From Paenibacillus chondroitinus NBRC 15376 (GTDB taxonomy: Bacteria; Bacillota; Bacilli; Paenibacillales; NBRC-103111), in contig NZ_BILW01000002.1 of the NCBI RefSeq assembly GCF_004000765.1, positions 310,001-374,000 of the forward strand: a stretch of 64,000 bases of DNA. The letters run 5' to 3'. A model generated the notes under the pieces. It did not search any database, was not told the DNA's origin, and saw nothing but the letters and a program-made list of their open reading frames with translations. Positions within the stretch are counted from its first letter, which is position 1, and each line of letters begins with the position of its first letter. This document shows, in pieces, positions 1-9,295 of the stretch. The position numbers and the translations under genes were made by a program.

Positions 1-1272
1 AAGCTTTAAAAACCCTACAAGCGAGGTTAAGGGATTTCGAATCTCATGCGCGATTCCTGCCGCTAATTGTCCGACTACGGAGAGTTTTTCCGATTGGAGC
101 AGCATCTCCTCCGCTGTCTTGCGTTCGGTGATATCTCTAAGCACAGTCTGGATAACAGGACGATCCAAATATTTATGAAGTACGACAGATGATGCCTCAA
201 TGGCGATGCGGTCTCCGTGCAGACCTAACAAATTCAATTCAATAAATGGGATATATTGATCGACGAACTCAACGGATTTGACTCTCTCTTTAAAAATCTC
301 ATGAAAATCAGGGTGGATGAACTCAATCACGCTTTTACCTATAACCTCATTCTGCGTTACCGCCCCTAAAAGCTTCAAGCCGATATCATTGATATAACAA
401 ATAATGCCTTCCTGATGCACAACAATCGGCTCAGGGAGCAGTTTAATCATACGCCTGTACTCTTCATCCCGTTCGCGAACGATGTTTTCCATCACTTTTT
501 TATGTGTAATATCTCTGCACAATAATTGAACCGATGGTTTGCCCAAATATTCAACCGGAACGGCTCTGATTTCAACATTGATCAGTTGATGATCCAGCCT
601 TACCAACTTCTTCTCAATAATATCCGTAGGCTTCTCAGCTTTCATTAAATCCTCTACCTGCGCTTGAAGCTCGTCTCTTTCATCCGGATGAATAAATGCT
701 ATGGCTAACTTCCCTCGCAGCTGATGTTCACTTTCAGCACCTACGAGTTTTAATGCGGCAGGATTTGCATATACGATAACAGATTCCGTGTATACAATAA
801 TCGGCTCCGGTGAGTGTTCGACCAAATTGCGATAGCGTTCTTCGCTTTCTTTCAGCTTCACCGCTTCCATTTTACGTCTGGAAATGTCTCTCGCTACTTC
901 CACCAGCGCAAAAATGCGGCCTTCGCTATCCTTCAGCGGGGATATGGTCATGCTGGCAAAAAAAGAATCGCCATTTTTGCGAAGTTTATGCGTCTCATAA
1001 CATTCAGCCTGGTCATGATAAATCACACGGGAATGGATATTTCTTACTCGGTCGACTTCGTATGAGGGAACTGTCTTTAAGCACTTTTCAAAAACCTCAT
1101 CATTCGTCCAACCATACATCTCTTCATACGCTTTGTTCACCTGCAAAATATGATGTTGAAGATCAATAACCGCAATGCTGGCATTTGTATGGTGAAAGCA
1201 AAGGTCGAATAGTTGGTTAATTTGCTGCATCCAATTTGTCGGTATTGGTTTACTCTCTACCCTATTATCCAT
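1..1272 (-). CDS. Multi-PAS sensor histidine kinase (3' end outside window)
   Basis: This is a sensor kinase that should autophosphorylate on histidine and pass the phosphate to a response regulator or a sporulation-type phosphorelay. Translating the minus strand from an ATG preceded by GGTGAGG gives an unbroken frame of 424 codons to the window edge. Three PAS sensor segments follow one another (about residues 15-135, 140-260 and 270-385), two of them closing on the typical RDIT linker. The phosphoacceptor H-box follows (GIAHEIRNPL, about residues 405-415). The ATPase domain lies outside the window. No membrane segment is seen, so it is probably cytosolic. The layout resembles Bacillus KinA/KinE sporulation kinases; that role is inferred. 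It is the last complete-looking unit on this side and has no visible partner regulator here. Confidence 0.9.
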   Translation of the reverse strand, partial: MDNRVESKPIPTNWMQQINQLFDLCFHHTNASIAVIDLQHHILQVNKAYEEMYGWTNDEVFEKCLKTVPSYEVDRVRNIHSRVIYHDQAECYETHKLRKNGDSFFASMTISPLKDSEGRIFALVEVARDISRRKMEAVKLKESEERYRNLVEHSPEPIIVYTESVIVYANPAALKLVGAESEHQLRGKLAIAFIHPDERDELQAQVEDLMKAEKPTDIIEKKLVRLDHQLINVEIRAVPVEYLGKPSVQLLCRDITHKKVMENIVRERDEEYRRMIKLLPEPIVVHQEGIICYINDIGLKLLGAVTQNEVIGKSVIEFIHPDFHEIFKERVKSVEFVDQYIPFIELNLLGLHGDRIAIEASSVVLHKYLDRPVIQTVLRDITERKTAEEMLLQSEKLSVVGQLAAGIAHEIRNPLTSLVGFLKL

Positions 1273-1398
1273 GTTGTTAGTCCTCACCCTATCAATAAAC
1301 GCATGTGTTTTTAGTAACAATTCTATGTTCTTAAGCATTTTCCTTTCCATAAAAGGGTAAAAAGTGATTTTCCATTTCATGGATAATGTCGAATGCAC

Positions 1399-1435
1399 AA
1401 AAAGGAGCGGCTCAGCAAGAGCCAACTCCTTTTTT
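1399..1435 (-). terminator. Rho-independent terminator after the phyH-like gene
   Basis: An inverted repeat pairs AAAAAGGAG with CTCCTTTTT, with an inner GGCTC/GAGCC stem. It lies 64 bases past the phyH-like stop codon and ends in a T-run on the minus strand. It is nearly symmetrical, so it could also act on the plus strand. Confidence 0.75.
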
Positions 1436-1498
1436 AGGGACAGAATCGTATAAATAACGAGCATATATTCCCAGATAAAATCGATCCCGCCCAACAGA

Positions 1499-2377
1499 TT
1501 AGGCCGGTGTGACGGGGATATGCTCCATCCGATTCTCCAGCCAATCCTCCAAGTTCGCAACGCGATCGGGATATTTGTAACTTCTCGCCAGGAATCCCGC
1601 TCCATGTCCCGGCATCGGGTCTTGGTCCGTGGGCTGATAGCGCAGGTCTACACTCCAACGCACCTCATCGGATAAATTAGGCGTTGACATGTGCAGACAA
1701 CGGTCATTAAACAGGATTGCGCTTCCTGCAGAGACCGGTAGAACGACAGTCTCTGTTTTGCCCAATTGGCTTTCATGCAAAGCCGTATATCCTGTTCCTG
1801 TATCCTCTTCCCGGTGCCATTTCAGTAAGCGCTTACGGTGCGTGCGCGGTTTAATATGCAGACAACCGTTAATCTCATTTGCATCAACAAGCGGAATCCA
1901 AACCGTAATCACGGGATTGGAATTGGCATCGGGCCAATAGGATTTATCTTGGTGCCAAGGTACTGCGCCTGCGGCAACCTTTGGTATTTTGGGTCGCGTG
2001 TTATAGACCGGATTGGAAAACAGCTCGCCGCCGATTAGCGATTCAACCGCATCCAAAATTTTGGGATTGCTCATTAATTGAAAATATCCTGGAATCCTGT
2101 CCCGCCAGCTGCGCCCATATTTCAGGAAATGCTCAGCCGTCAAATCTTTGAACAATTCCGCCAAGCGATATTTAAAAGGGCGATCTTCTAATTTGTCCTG
2201 AATGAGCCCAGCCTGCATAAGCTCCTCCGCAATGGCCGAGACCTTCGTCGTCATCGCTTCAATCGCCTGCGCGAGATCTTCTTCCTGAAGCAAATTGGGA
2301 ATTACGAGATAGCCTTCCGTGTTATAAAAGTCGACTTGCTCTTTGCTCAAACTTCCGCCGATTTGGTTCACGTTCAT
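1499..2377 (-). CDS. Phytanoyl-CoA dioxygenase (PhyH) family protein
   Basis: A predicted Fe(II)/2-oxoglutarate-dependent oxygenase that would hydroxylate a small organic substrate in the cytosol. Metal ligands of the PhyH family are visible: HxD (H142-Q-D144 in PWHQDKS), a distal histidine near residue 229 (RCLHMS) and a following arginine near 240 for 2-oxoglutarate. The length of 292 residues is normal for the family. Two ATGs lie nine bases apart. The AGGAGG sits one base from the first and ten from the second, so the second is taken as the start. It is divergent from an AraC regulator, a pairing often seen in Paenibacillus-type genomes. The substrate cannot be read from the sequence. Confidence 0.88.
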   Translation of the reverse strand: MNVNQIGGSLSKEQVDFYNTEGYLVIPNLLQEEDLAQAIEAMTTKVSAIAEELMQAGLIQDKLEDRPFKYRLAELFKDLTAEHFLKYGRSWRDRIPGYFQLMSNPKILDAVESLIGGELFSNPVYNTRPKIPKVAAGAVPWHQDKSYWPDANSNPVITVWIPLVDANEINGCLHIKPRTHRKRLLKWHREEDTGTGYTALHESQLGKTETVVLPVSAGSAILFNDRCLHMSTPNLSDEVRWSVDLRYQPTDQDPMPGHGAGFLARSYKYPDRVANLEDWLENRMEHIPVTPA

Positions 2378-2549
2378 TGTGTTCATTCCTCCTCAAAGTT
2401 GATCTACACTTATAAATTTAGCACCTTTGAGTTAAAACGTATTTATCCGGCTGTTCAAGGATTGATCAATACTTCCGGTTATTTCTTTTCAGCCAGAACA
2501 TTATGACATACAATTAGATGATAACCTGCCAGCAAAGGGAGACTGTCCG

Positions 2550-3410
2550 ATGCCAATTTTGACAGCAATGAATCCATCCGTAAGAACCGCTCACCACTAC
2601 CGCTTTCCTTATGAGAAAAATGGCAGCGAATCTTTCCGATTAGGATATTGTTATGCCTTCCACCTAGTGACCGGCGGCAAAGGAACCGTTACCCTCCCAA
2701 CAGGAACATTCCCCATTGCCAAAGGTGATCTGCTCTATTTTCCGCCTAAGCTCCAGCATTCCTTCCATTCTGATGCTGCACATGCGCTATCGACCTATAA
2801 CCTTTATTGCGACATATGGGCTACGCGCCCGGACGCTGGGCAGAAGCATCTTGTTTGGAAAGAAGCCGACTTCGATCCTCACCTGTTGACAGCTATGGAG
2901 CCGAATTCCGACTTGGACAACTTGCCTAATCTGCTCCATTTCCAACATCAAAGCGCCATTACCGACCTGTTCGCCCTAGTTGTAGAGCAGCATCAGAATG
3001 CTGCCCCCTACTCAGACGCTATCGGCAAAAGCCTTCTCCAAGCCTTGCTGCTAAAAATTGTTCAACTGCATACCTATCTGCCGTTCATTGATTTCCGTAT
3101 CAAGCCTCTGCTCGATAATATTCACCAGAAAGCCTATATGGGGGCCAGTTATGAAGCCTGGCTGGAACAATGCAAGCTGAAGAAAACACAATTCCATCAG
3201 CTGTTCAAACAGGCCACAGGCATGTCGCCCAAGGCCTACTGGACTTCCGTTATCATGAAGCAAGCCGCTGCCGCATTAAAAGAGAGCGCACGATCGGTCA
3301 CTGACATCGCCGAAGATCTGGGGTATTCGTCTATCCACCATTTCAGCAAGCAATTCACGCTGTATTATGGCATCTCTCCTTCGGAGTACCGGAATCGGCA
3401 GCGGTCATAA
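2550..3410 (+). CDS. AraC family transcriptional regulator with cupin sensor
   Basis: A DNA-binding regulator of 286 residues. The N-terminal half (about 20-110) has the cupin-like pattern of AraC sensor domains (HLVTGGKGTV..., LYFPPKLQHSF). The C-terminal 100 residues carry the two helix-turn-helix motifs, ending in the signature DIAEDLGYSSIHHFSKQF and GISPSEYR. The ATG has GGGAG eight bases upstream. It is transcribed away from the phyH-like gene across a 172-base gap, so it most likely controls that gene and itself. The ligand is unknown. Confidence 0.9.
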   Translation: MPILTAMNPSVRTAHHYRFPYEKNGSESFRLGYCYAFHLVTGGKGTVTLPTGTFPIAKGDLLYFPPKLQHSFHSDAAHALSTYNLYCDIWATRPDAGQKHLVWKEADFDPHLLTAMEPNSDLDNLPNLLHFQHQSAITDLFALVVEQHQNAAPYSDAIGKSLLQALLLKIVQLHTYLPFIDFRIKPLLDNIHQKAYMGASYEAWLEQCKLKKTQFHQLFKQATGMSPKAYWTSVIMKQAAAALKESARSVTDIAEDLGYSSIHHFSKQFTLYYGISPSEYRNRQRS

Positions 3411-3423
3411 ACCAGCGAAGCTC

Positions 3424-4623
3424 TTATAACGCCTCCAACAAGCGCTTCCGTTCTGCCGAGCCCATCGCCAAATGAATCAGATGCGCCATCAATTTCTTCT
3501 GTTCCACATTTAATCTAGCGAACACTCGGGGTTCCAGCTGACAGAGCTCCCGGATGACGGATTCCAGCTCATTTTTCTTCATCGAGTCCTCAGGGCCGTC
3601 CGTGAAATCCGGAAAAGCCTTCGCTTCCGCAAATTCTTGAATGACATGGTCAGACAGTATTTCTAAATAAGGCTTTCTTTTCTGCTTAATAAACGCATTG
3701 ATTTCTTCCAGCAAAAATTGGAAAGCGTCGCTTTTCTTGCTCACGCCAAAAGCTGCTTCGAGTTGGCCGCTTTGATCATCACTTTCAAAATCAAAGTAGT
3801 CGAACAGTTTGCTTTGAATGTAGACACTATGGTAAAAGGAGTCCCCTTTATTATTAAAGGTGGTCGGTTGTTTATATTTTTCTTCCAAATGGGAGTCGAT
3901 GAAATACAGCTTGGAATATTCGTGGTTGATCCGGTCCTGCCAACGAATGAATTTAACTTGAAAGGCTGTTTGGCTGCCAGCATGAACGAGGTCGAAGCAC
4001 TCTTTTTCCCCAATCAGACTTGAATAATCCAGAGATTGTCCATCCAGGCGAAGATCGAAATCTTTGTCTGCATGAAGCTCCAGAAACCAGCCAAATTCCT
4101 TGCAGAGATAAGCCGACAAATCCTCAAGGATGAAGTCCTGCATAATATTATGAAAAGTTACACTCGTTCCTGGCTCTCCATCCGTCAATTTGATGCTCGA
4201 AACCTTATAGTCATCCAAATGGTTCGCGCCAATTTGAATGGTATACGTATTTTTCAATAAGCCGTCTGTATAGGTCGTTTTCCATGTCGCATCGGAAGCA
4301 AAGCGATGAAAGGTTAATCGGCCGATTCCATTTTTACCGTGCATCGCCGATGTTGTTCTTGTCCGCTTCTCGGGATCTATCTGCTTCTCCGACTCAAAAA
4401 AAGGTGTGAATTTCCGTTCCAATTCACGCCGATCAATTCCGTAACCATTATCCGAGATCACGATATGATCAACACCGCCGAGCACATTTAAATGAAGCTT
4501 AACGTCTACCACTGTAGCTTGCGCATCGAAGCCGTTCCAAATATATTCGGAAATCGCCTGCAAATAATCAAATTTACGAAGCGTTTTTTCGATCCCTTTT
4601 GAGGATATTTGTATTTTGCCCAC
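3424..4623 (-). CDS. Stand-alone GHKL (HSP90/MutL/MORC-like) ATPase
   Basis: An ATP-binding protein of the GHKL superfamily. All nucleotide motifs sit in the first 100 residues: the N-box E26-x3-N30 (EYIWNGFDA), DNGYG at 58-62, and the G2 loop GKNGIG at 96-101. There is no histidine kinase H-box, no membrane segment and no MutL or gyrase C-terminal domain. Residues 100-330 look like an S5-type transducer region, and the C-terminal 70 residues are charged helices. GTG is the start, with AAGGGG nine bases upstream. It is convergent with the AraC gene, with only 13 bases between stops. Its role is unknown; relatives occur in MORC-type and some defence proteins, but no partner nuclease is seen here. 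Confidence 0.75.
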   Translation of the reverse strand: MGKIQISSKGIEKTLRKFDYLQAISEYIWNGFDAQATVVDVKLHLNVLGGVDHIVISDNGYGIDRRELERKFTPFFESEKQIDPEKRTRTTSAMHGKNGIGRLTFHRFASDATWKTTYTDGLLKNTYTIQIGANHLDDYKVSSIKLTDGEPGTSVTFHNIMQDFILEDLSAYLCKEFGWFLELHADKDFDLRLDGQSLDYSSLIGEKECFDLVHAGSQTAFQVKFIRWQDRINHEYSKLYFIDSHLEEKYKQPTTFNNKGDSFYHSVYIQSKLFDYFDFESDDQSGQLEAAFGVSKKSDAFQFLLEEINAFIKQKRKPYLEILSDHVIQEFAEAKAFPDFTDGPEDSMKKNELESVIRELCQLEPRVFARLNVEQKKLMAHLIHLAMGSAERKRLLEAL

Positions 4624-4771
4624 AACGATCAGCCCCTTCTACGAGTGAACTCTGCCTTCCTTTCTATCATATTCCAAATCTCTCATTGCTGTATGTCGAT
4701 TTCTGCAACCCTTTCACCATTGATTTTCGACAAAATGAGGATTCTACGCCTGTAGTCAAGCCCTTGCTGTT

Positions 4772-4799
4772 TTAAAAAAGAATTAACACACGGTTAACG
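4772..4799 (+). promoter_or_regulatory. PhoP-box-like hexamer repeats
   Basis: Three direct hexamers, TTAAAA, TTAACA and TTAACG, are separated by exactly five bases each (11-bp period). They lie 59-86 bases before the start of the glycosyltransferase gene. This matches the Bacillus PhoP target pattern TT(A/T/C)ACA repeated at 11 bp. A -10 element could not be picked with certainty. Regulation by phosphate limitation is inferred. Confidence 0.5.
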
Positions 4800-4857
4800 T
4801 TCCACGAATAATCGAATGTTACCCTTAAGGTATCTAGGAACTACAGGAGGGATTCTT

Positions 4858-6015
4858 ATGCGCCTCGCGTTGTTTACCGATACCTACGTTCCTCAAATGA
4901 ATGGCGTTGCACTCACGTTAGGACGTCTTACGGATTATTTAAATCGCCGTGGTGTTGAGCACCTCGTGTTCACGCCGAAATGCACCGATGAAATGGCTTA
5001 CTCCGAACTGATTCGCCCCGTACCTTCCGTTCCTTTTTTTCTCTACCCCGAATGCCGGATTGCCTTGCCCAACATTATTTCTCTGCGTTCTGAGCTTGAC
5101 CGCTTCCGGCCCCATCTGCTCCATATGGCAACTCCGTTTAACATTGGTTTGTGCGGTCTCCACTATGCCCGCAAGCATCGGATTTCGCACGTAGCCTCCT
5201 ATCACACCCACTTTGATCGCTATTTAACCTACTATCGAATGAAAAGAGCCGTTCCGTTGTATTGGACATACATGAAATGGTTTCACCAATCTTGTGACGC
5301 CACTTTCGTCCCTTCGACCGATACGATGCAGCACCTGCATGCCCAAGGCTTTGACCGCATGCTTTTGTGGTCCAGAGGTGTTGATTGTGCGCTCTATACC
5401 CCCGATAAGCACACGATCGCAGTTCGTGAGCGTTACGGAATTACAGCCCCTTACCTCCTCCTCTATGTGGGGCGCATCGCCCCGGAGAAAGATATAGATA
5501 CCTTATCGGCCGTCATGCGTACTTTGCCTGATTCACTGAAAGAGCGTGTTCACTGGCTCATCGTAGGAGACGGACCGCAACTGGAGGAACTGCGCGAGCA
5601 AGCTCCGAACAATGTGACATTTGCCGGTTACAAGCAAGGGGAAGAGCTTGCAGAAATCTATGCCTCATCCGATCTCTTCTTCTTCCCTTCCAGTACCGAA
5701 ACATTTGGCAATGTCGTCCAAGAAGCGATGGCCTCCGGCCTTCCTGTTATTGCCGCAAATAGCGGTGGCGTGCGGGATATGATTGTTCCCGGACAGACGG
5801 GAACTTTATGTGAGCCCCGCCAGCCGGAATCTTTCATTCAAGCTATTGATGCTTTCATCAATGCCCCGGAACAATGGGCAGATTTTCGAAAAGCAGCAAG
5901 AGGATTTGCCCTTGGACGCTCATGGGACGCTATCTTCGACAGATTGCTGGAGGATTACGAACAAATTATCGATGCTCGCCGAATTGGAAGTAAACTGGGA
6001 TTCTATACAGCTTAA
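4858..6015 (+). CDS. Glycosyltransferase, GT4 family
   Basis: Transfers a sugar from a nucleotide donor to a lipid or polymer acceptor at the inner face of the membrane. The 385-residue protein has the GT-B fold signs: N-terminal LFTDTYVPQMNGV with the acceptor-side loop, and a C-terminal donor domain with LYVGRIAPEKD and the E-x7-E motif (STETFGNVVQEA). The start with AGGAGG seven bases upstream is preferred over an upstream ATG that lacks a binding site. The next gene begins 14 bases after the stop and makes UDP-glucuronate, so a glucuronate-containing or teichuronic-type envelope glycan is a reasonable inference. The N-terminal sequence resembles MgtA-like mannosyl/glucosyl transferases; the donor is not certain. 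Confidence 0.88.
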   Translation: MRLALFTDTYVPQMNGVALTLGRLTDYLNRRGVEHLVFTPKCTDEMAYSELIRPVPSVPFFLYPECRIALPNIISLRSELDRFRPHLLHMATPFNIGLCGLHYARKHRISHVASYHTHFDRYLTYYRMKRAVPLYWTYMKWFHQSCDATFVPSTDTMQHLHAQGFDRMLLWSRGVDCALYTPDKHTIAVRERYGITAPYLLLYVGRIAPEKDIDTLSAVMRTLPDSLKERVHWLIVGDGPQLEELREQAPNNVTFAGYKQGEELAEIYASSDLFFFPSSTETFGNVVQEAMASGLPVIAANSGGVRDMIVPGQTGTLCEPRQPESFIQAIDAFINAPEQWADFRKAARGFALGRSWDAIFDRLLEDYEQIIDARRIGSKLGFYTA

Positions 6016-6029
6016 AGGAGGGGACATCC

Positions 6030-7358
6030 ATGCGAATAACATTAGTCGGAACAGGATATGTGGGCTTGGTTGCTGCTGTGTGCTTTGCGAAACTGGGGCA
6101 CGAAGTCATTGCCGTTGACCGTGAGCCCGTCATTCGCGGGCTGAAGGAAAATAAGCTGACTGTATGGGAACCTCAGCTGGAGCCAGAGCTGGCCGATGTC
6201 TATGCAAAAAGGTTATTGAGCTTCGAAACAGATCTGGTCCGAGCCTCATCGGACACGGACGCTTTGATGATTGCCGTAGGCACGCCTACGCGATCAGACG
6301 GTCATGCGGATCTGGGTCATGTGCATGAAGTGCTGTCTCACTTGATGCAAGCCGGCACCTGTCCTCCTCTTGTGATCATAAAAAGTACCGTTCCCGTAGG
6401 CACCTGCGATGAACTGGAAGCTACTTTGCTGGCGGCTGGCCTTCATACAGAAGTCGCCTTTAACCCTGAATTTTTAAGGCAAGGCAGCGCCTTCAAAGAC
6501 TTCATGGAACCCGATCGCATCGTATTCGGTTGTAAAACGCCGCAAGCCGAATCCCTGCTTCGCCAATTATATGAGGGGATCGAGGCTCCTGTTCATGTCT
6601 GCGACAGGCGAAGCGCCGAACTCATCAAATATGCATCGAACGCCTTTCTTGCGATGAAAATCTCATTCGCGAACATGATGTCCGATGTGTGTGAGGGCTA
6701 TGGCGCAGATATCCGCCATGTGATGAGCGGAGTTGGCGCCGATCAGCGCATCGGGCTTGAATTCCTGTCCGCAGGCGTTGGTTATGGAGGCTCCTGCTTC
6801 TCCAAAGATTTGCAGTCCCTGCTGACGACCGGGAAGCTGATCGGCAGCTCGCTTCCGATTTTGGAAGCAGTCGCCAAAGTCAATGACCAGCGCATTCCAA
6901 GGATGATCGCCAAACTTATCTCGCTTTGGGGCAATCCTTTAGGCAAACGTCTCTGCGTATTAGGCATCTCATTCAAGCCAAATACCAATGATGTTCGCGA
7001 CGCGCCATTTCTCACCTTATTAGCTCAGTGTGAGCGCCATGGCATCGAGGTTCAAGCTTTCGATCCTGTCGTCAGACAAGTTGGAGCCAAAACCGTTCAC
7101 GTGATGGATTCCCCTTATGCTGCAGCCGCTCAGGCTGATGCTATTATGATCATGACGGAATGGCCGCAGTTCGCTGAACTCGATTGGCCTTACCTGCTTC
7201 ACCTTATGCGTCGGCCTTATGTGCTTGACGGTCGGAATCTCTTGCCAAGCCAAATCATCTCACAAATAGTTGAAGTTGATGGGGCTATCTATATGCCGGT
7301 AGGAAGGTCAATGGAGTGCAGCCCCAACCCTTGGGCAGGAGTCTCCTCGCCGGAATAA
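6030..7358 (+). CDS. ugd: UDP-glucose 6-dehydrogenase
   Basis: Oxidises UDP-glucose to UDP-glucuronate with two NAD+. The N-terminal Rossmann motif is GTGYVGLV. The middle has KSTVPVGT and the NPEFLRQGSA loop, and the catalytic cysteine lies in GVGYGGSCFSKDL (families usually show CFPKD, so a serine replaces the proline). The C-terminal UDP-binding part has GISFKPNTNDVRDAP. The length of 442 residues is normal. AGGAGG lies about eight bases before the ATG. It is the second gene of the glycosyltransferase operon, and the upstream PhoP-like hexamers recall tuaD of Bacillus teichuronic acid synthesis. The name ugd is used because the polymer made is not proven. Confidence 0.95.
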   Translation: MRITLVGTGYVGLVAAVCFAKLGHEVIAVDREPVIRGLKENKLTVWEPQLEPELADVYAKRLLSFETDLVRASSDTDALMIAVGTPTRSDGHADLGHVHEVLSHLMQAGTCPPLVIIKSTVPVGTCDELEATLLAAGLHTEVAFNPEFLRQGSAFKDFMEPDRIVFGCKTPQAESLLRQLYEGIEAPVHVCDRRSAELIKYASNAFLAMKISFANMMSDVCEGYGADIRHVMSGVGADQRIGLEFLSAGVGYGGSCFSKDLQSLLTTGKLIGSSLPILEAVAKVNDQRIPRMIAKLISLWGNPLGKRLCVLGISFKPNTNDVRDAPFLTLLAQCERHGIEVQAFDPVVRQVGAKTVHVMDSPYAAAAQADAIMIMTEWPQFAELDWPYLLHLMRRPYVLDGRNLLPSQIISQIVEVDGAIYMPVGRSMECSPNPWAGVSSPE

Positions 7359-7366
7359 ACGAAATA

Positions 7367-7400
7367 AACCCCAGTCCTCCGAAATAGGACTGGGGTTTTT
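7367..7400. terminator. Bidirectional Rho-independent terminator
   Basis: A perfect 12-bp stem, AACCCCAGTCCT with AGGACTGGGGTT, closes a seven-base loop and is followed by TTTTT. It ends the ugd operon nine bases after the stop and faces the mgtC-like gene from the other side. Confidence 0.9.
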
Positions 7401-7416
7401 CCGCTCCGCCATACGG

Positions 7417-8097
7417 CTATCTGCTTTCAACTTCCACAAAAGTAACATGCTCAACAGATTTCAACGAAGCATAGATATCTGTTGCCTGCACTTTTTCGTA
7501 CGTCAGCAGCTTTAATTCCATTTGATTAGAGCTGCCTTCTACATCCTTTACTTTCACGCGTTCAATCTGAATATTTAGTTCTTTTAGCCTTTTGAAAATC
7601 CGGTTGGGATCCTGACTTTCATGACAGATGATTCGTACTTCCAAATAACGTTGTTTGAGAGAGCGGGGGCCGATCCACTTAATTATAATTGGGAAAAAAT
7701 TGACAGAAAAAATGATGAAAATGACGGCTACGAGTGCCTGCATATAATATCCAGCACCGGTTGCAATGCCAAGCGCAGATGCTGACCACACCATTGAGGC
7801 TGTCGTTAAACCGGAAATTTCATCATTGTTTTTTCTTAAAATGACGCCTGCGCCCAAGAAACCGACGCCGCTGATAATTTGTGCAGCAAGCCGCATGGGG
7901 TCCATGTTGGTATGACCTGGAATAGAAAATCGGCTTACGGATTCAATCGAAACCATCGTAATTAAGCAGCTGGCAACAGCAATAACCATGTTTGTTTTCA
8001 TGCCTACTGGCTTATGTTTCAATTGGCGATCAATACCGATTAACATGCCAAGAAATAAAGCAATGCCTAACTTAATAACAAAGGGAGATATCAACAC
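7417..8097 (-). CDS. MgtC/SapB family membrane protein
   Basis: An integral membrane protein of 226 residues with four to five hydrophobic helices in the first 150 residues, including the family signatures GMLIGIDRQLKHKPVGMKTN and SGVGFLGAGVILR. A soluble C-terminal ACT-like tail starts at about 155. MgtC proteins act in adaptation to low magnesium or phosphate and in F-type ATPase or turgor control; they are not proven Mg2+ pumps. The start is GTG with AGGAG seven bases upstream. It follows ald by 45 bases on the same strand with no terminator seen between, so it may be the last gene of the phosphonate operon. Confidence 0.9.
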   Translation of the reverse strand: MLISPFVIKLGIALFLGMLIGIDRQLKHKPVGMKTNMVIAVASCLITMVSIESVSRFSIPGHTNMDPMRLAAQIISGVGFLGAGVILRKNNDEISGLTTASMVWSASALGIATGAGYYMQALVAVIFIIFSVNFFPIIIKWIGPRSLKQRYLEVRIICHESQDPNRIFKRLKELNIQIERVKVKDVEGSSNQMELKLLTYEKVQATDIYASLKSVEHVTFVEVESR

Positions 8098-8142
8098 TGT
8101 GTTTCTCCTCTCAACATGCCCCCGTCTATAGTGCGGGACTTG

Positions 8143-9276
8143 TTATACAGATACGGGAAGACCGTTTAATACCGCGTCAATTTCAACGTAAGGATAACCA
8201 TGCGCTTCAGCAACAGCTTTATACGTGACTTTCCCTTCAATTGTATTAAATCCTTTGGCTAAATCTTGATGCTGCAACCCGGCTTCGCGATAGCCTTTAT
8301 TGGCAATTTGCAAGCCATAACCTACGGTCACGTTCGTTAAAGCAACCGTCGATGTCTGTGCGACCGCGCCAGGCATATTGGCAACTGCATAATGCACAAC
8401 ACCATGTTTCACGTAGGTCGGATTGCTGTGTGTCGTAATCCGGTCGATAGTCTCTATCGAGCCGCCTTGATCAATGGCTACGTCCACAATAACGGAACCC
8501 GGTTTCATCGTTTTGACGGCGGCTTCGGTTACCAGGCGCGGTGCTCTGCTGCCCGGGATCAACACGGCGCCGATCAGCAGATCCGCTTTCTTAACCGCCT
8601 CGGCAATATTGCTGCCATGCGACATCAACGTGCGCAGCCGTCCTTGGAACTGATCATCCAATTGGCGCAGCCGCTCTGGATTTACATCCAGCAGCGTAAC
8701 GCTCGCTCCTAGACCCACCGCCATTTTCGCCGCTTGCGTACCCACCACGCCCCCACCGATAATGACGACTTCAGCTGGCGCTACCCCTGGAACTCCGCCA
8801 AGAAGAATACCTTTTCCACCCTTGGACTTTTCCAAAAATTGTGCGCCGATTTGTATAGACATTCTGCCGGCTACTTCACTCATCGGGGTCAGAAGCGGAA
8901 GGGAACCGTTATTTAGTTGAATCGTTTCATATGCGATTGCGACGACTTTCTTGTCCGTTAACGCCCGGGTCAACTCGGACTCTGCCGCTAGATGCAGATA
9001 AGTGAACAGAATCAAACCTTCCCGGAAAAACCCATACTCCTCTGCCAGTGGTTCTTTTACTTTAAGCACCATATCCGCCGACCAAGCATCCGCAGCCGTA
9101 GGTACGATTATGGCGCCTGCCGTCAAATATTCCTCATCCTCGAAGCCGCTCCCCAAACCAGCGCCGGCTTCAATCCAAACCTCATGTCCGTAATGTTTAA
9201 AAGTGGCCACACCCGCAGGTGTAATCCCAACTCGATTTTCATTGTTTTTAATTTCTTTCGGCACACCAATAATCAT
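8143..9276 (-). CDS. ald: Alanine dehydrogenase
   Basis: Catalyses reversible NAD+-dependent oxidative deamination of L-alanine to pyruvate and ammonia. The 377-residue protein opens with [20 protein letters not shown] and carries the substrate-binding lysine in VLKVKEP, the histidine in FTYLHLA, and the Rossmann motif [13 protein letters not shown]. The start has AGGAGAGGTGAG just upstream and replaces a longer frame with a non-homologous 19-residue extension. It lies 19 bases after phnW. PhnW converts pyruvate to alanine, so Ald would regenerate pyruvate and free the phosphonate nitrogen as ammonia. That coupling is inferred from gene order. Confidence 0.95.
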   Translation of the reverse strand: MIIGVPKEIKNNENRVGITPAGVATFKHYGHEVWIEAGAGLGSGFEDEEYLTAGAIIVPTAADAWSADMVLKVKEPLAEEYGFFREGLILFTYLHLAAESELTRALTDKKVVAIAYETIQLNNGSLPLLTPMSEVAGRMSIQIGAQFLEKSKGGKGILLGGVPGVAPAEVVIIGGGVVGTQAAKMAVGLGASVTLLDVNPERLRQLDDQFQGRLRTLMSHGSNIAEAVKKADLLIGAVLIPGSRAPRLVTEAAVKTMKPGSVIVDVAIDQGGSIETIDRITTHSNPTYVKHGVVHYAVANMPGAVAQTSTVALTNVTVGYGLQIANKGYREAGLQHQDLAKGFNTIEGKVTYKAVAEAHGYPYVEIDAVLNGLPVSV

Positions 9277-9295
9277 ATTCTCACCTCTCCTTCGC

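Noticed and set aside
4816-4857. Upstream ATG extension of the glycosyltransferase
   Set aside because: It has no ribosome binding site, and the extra residues precede the normal GT4 N-terminus.
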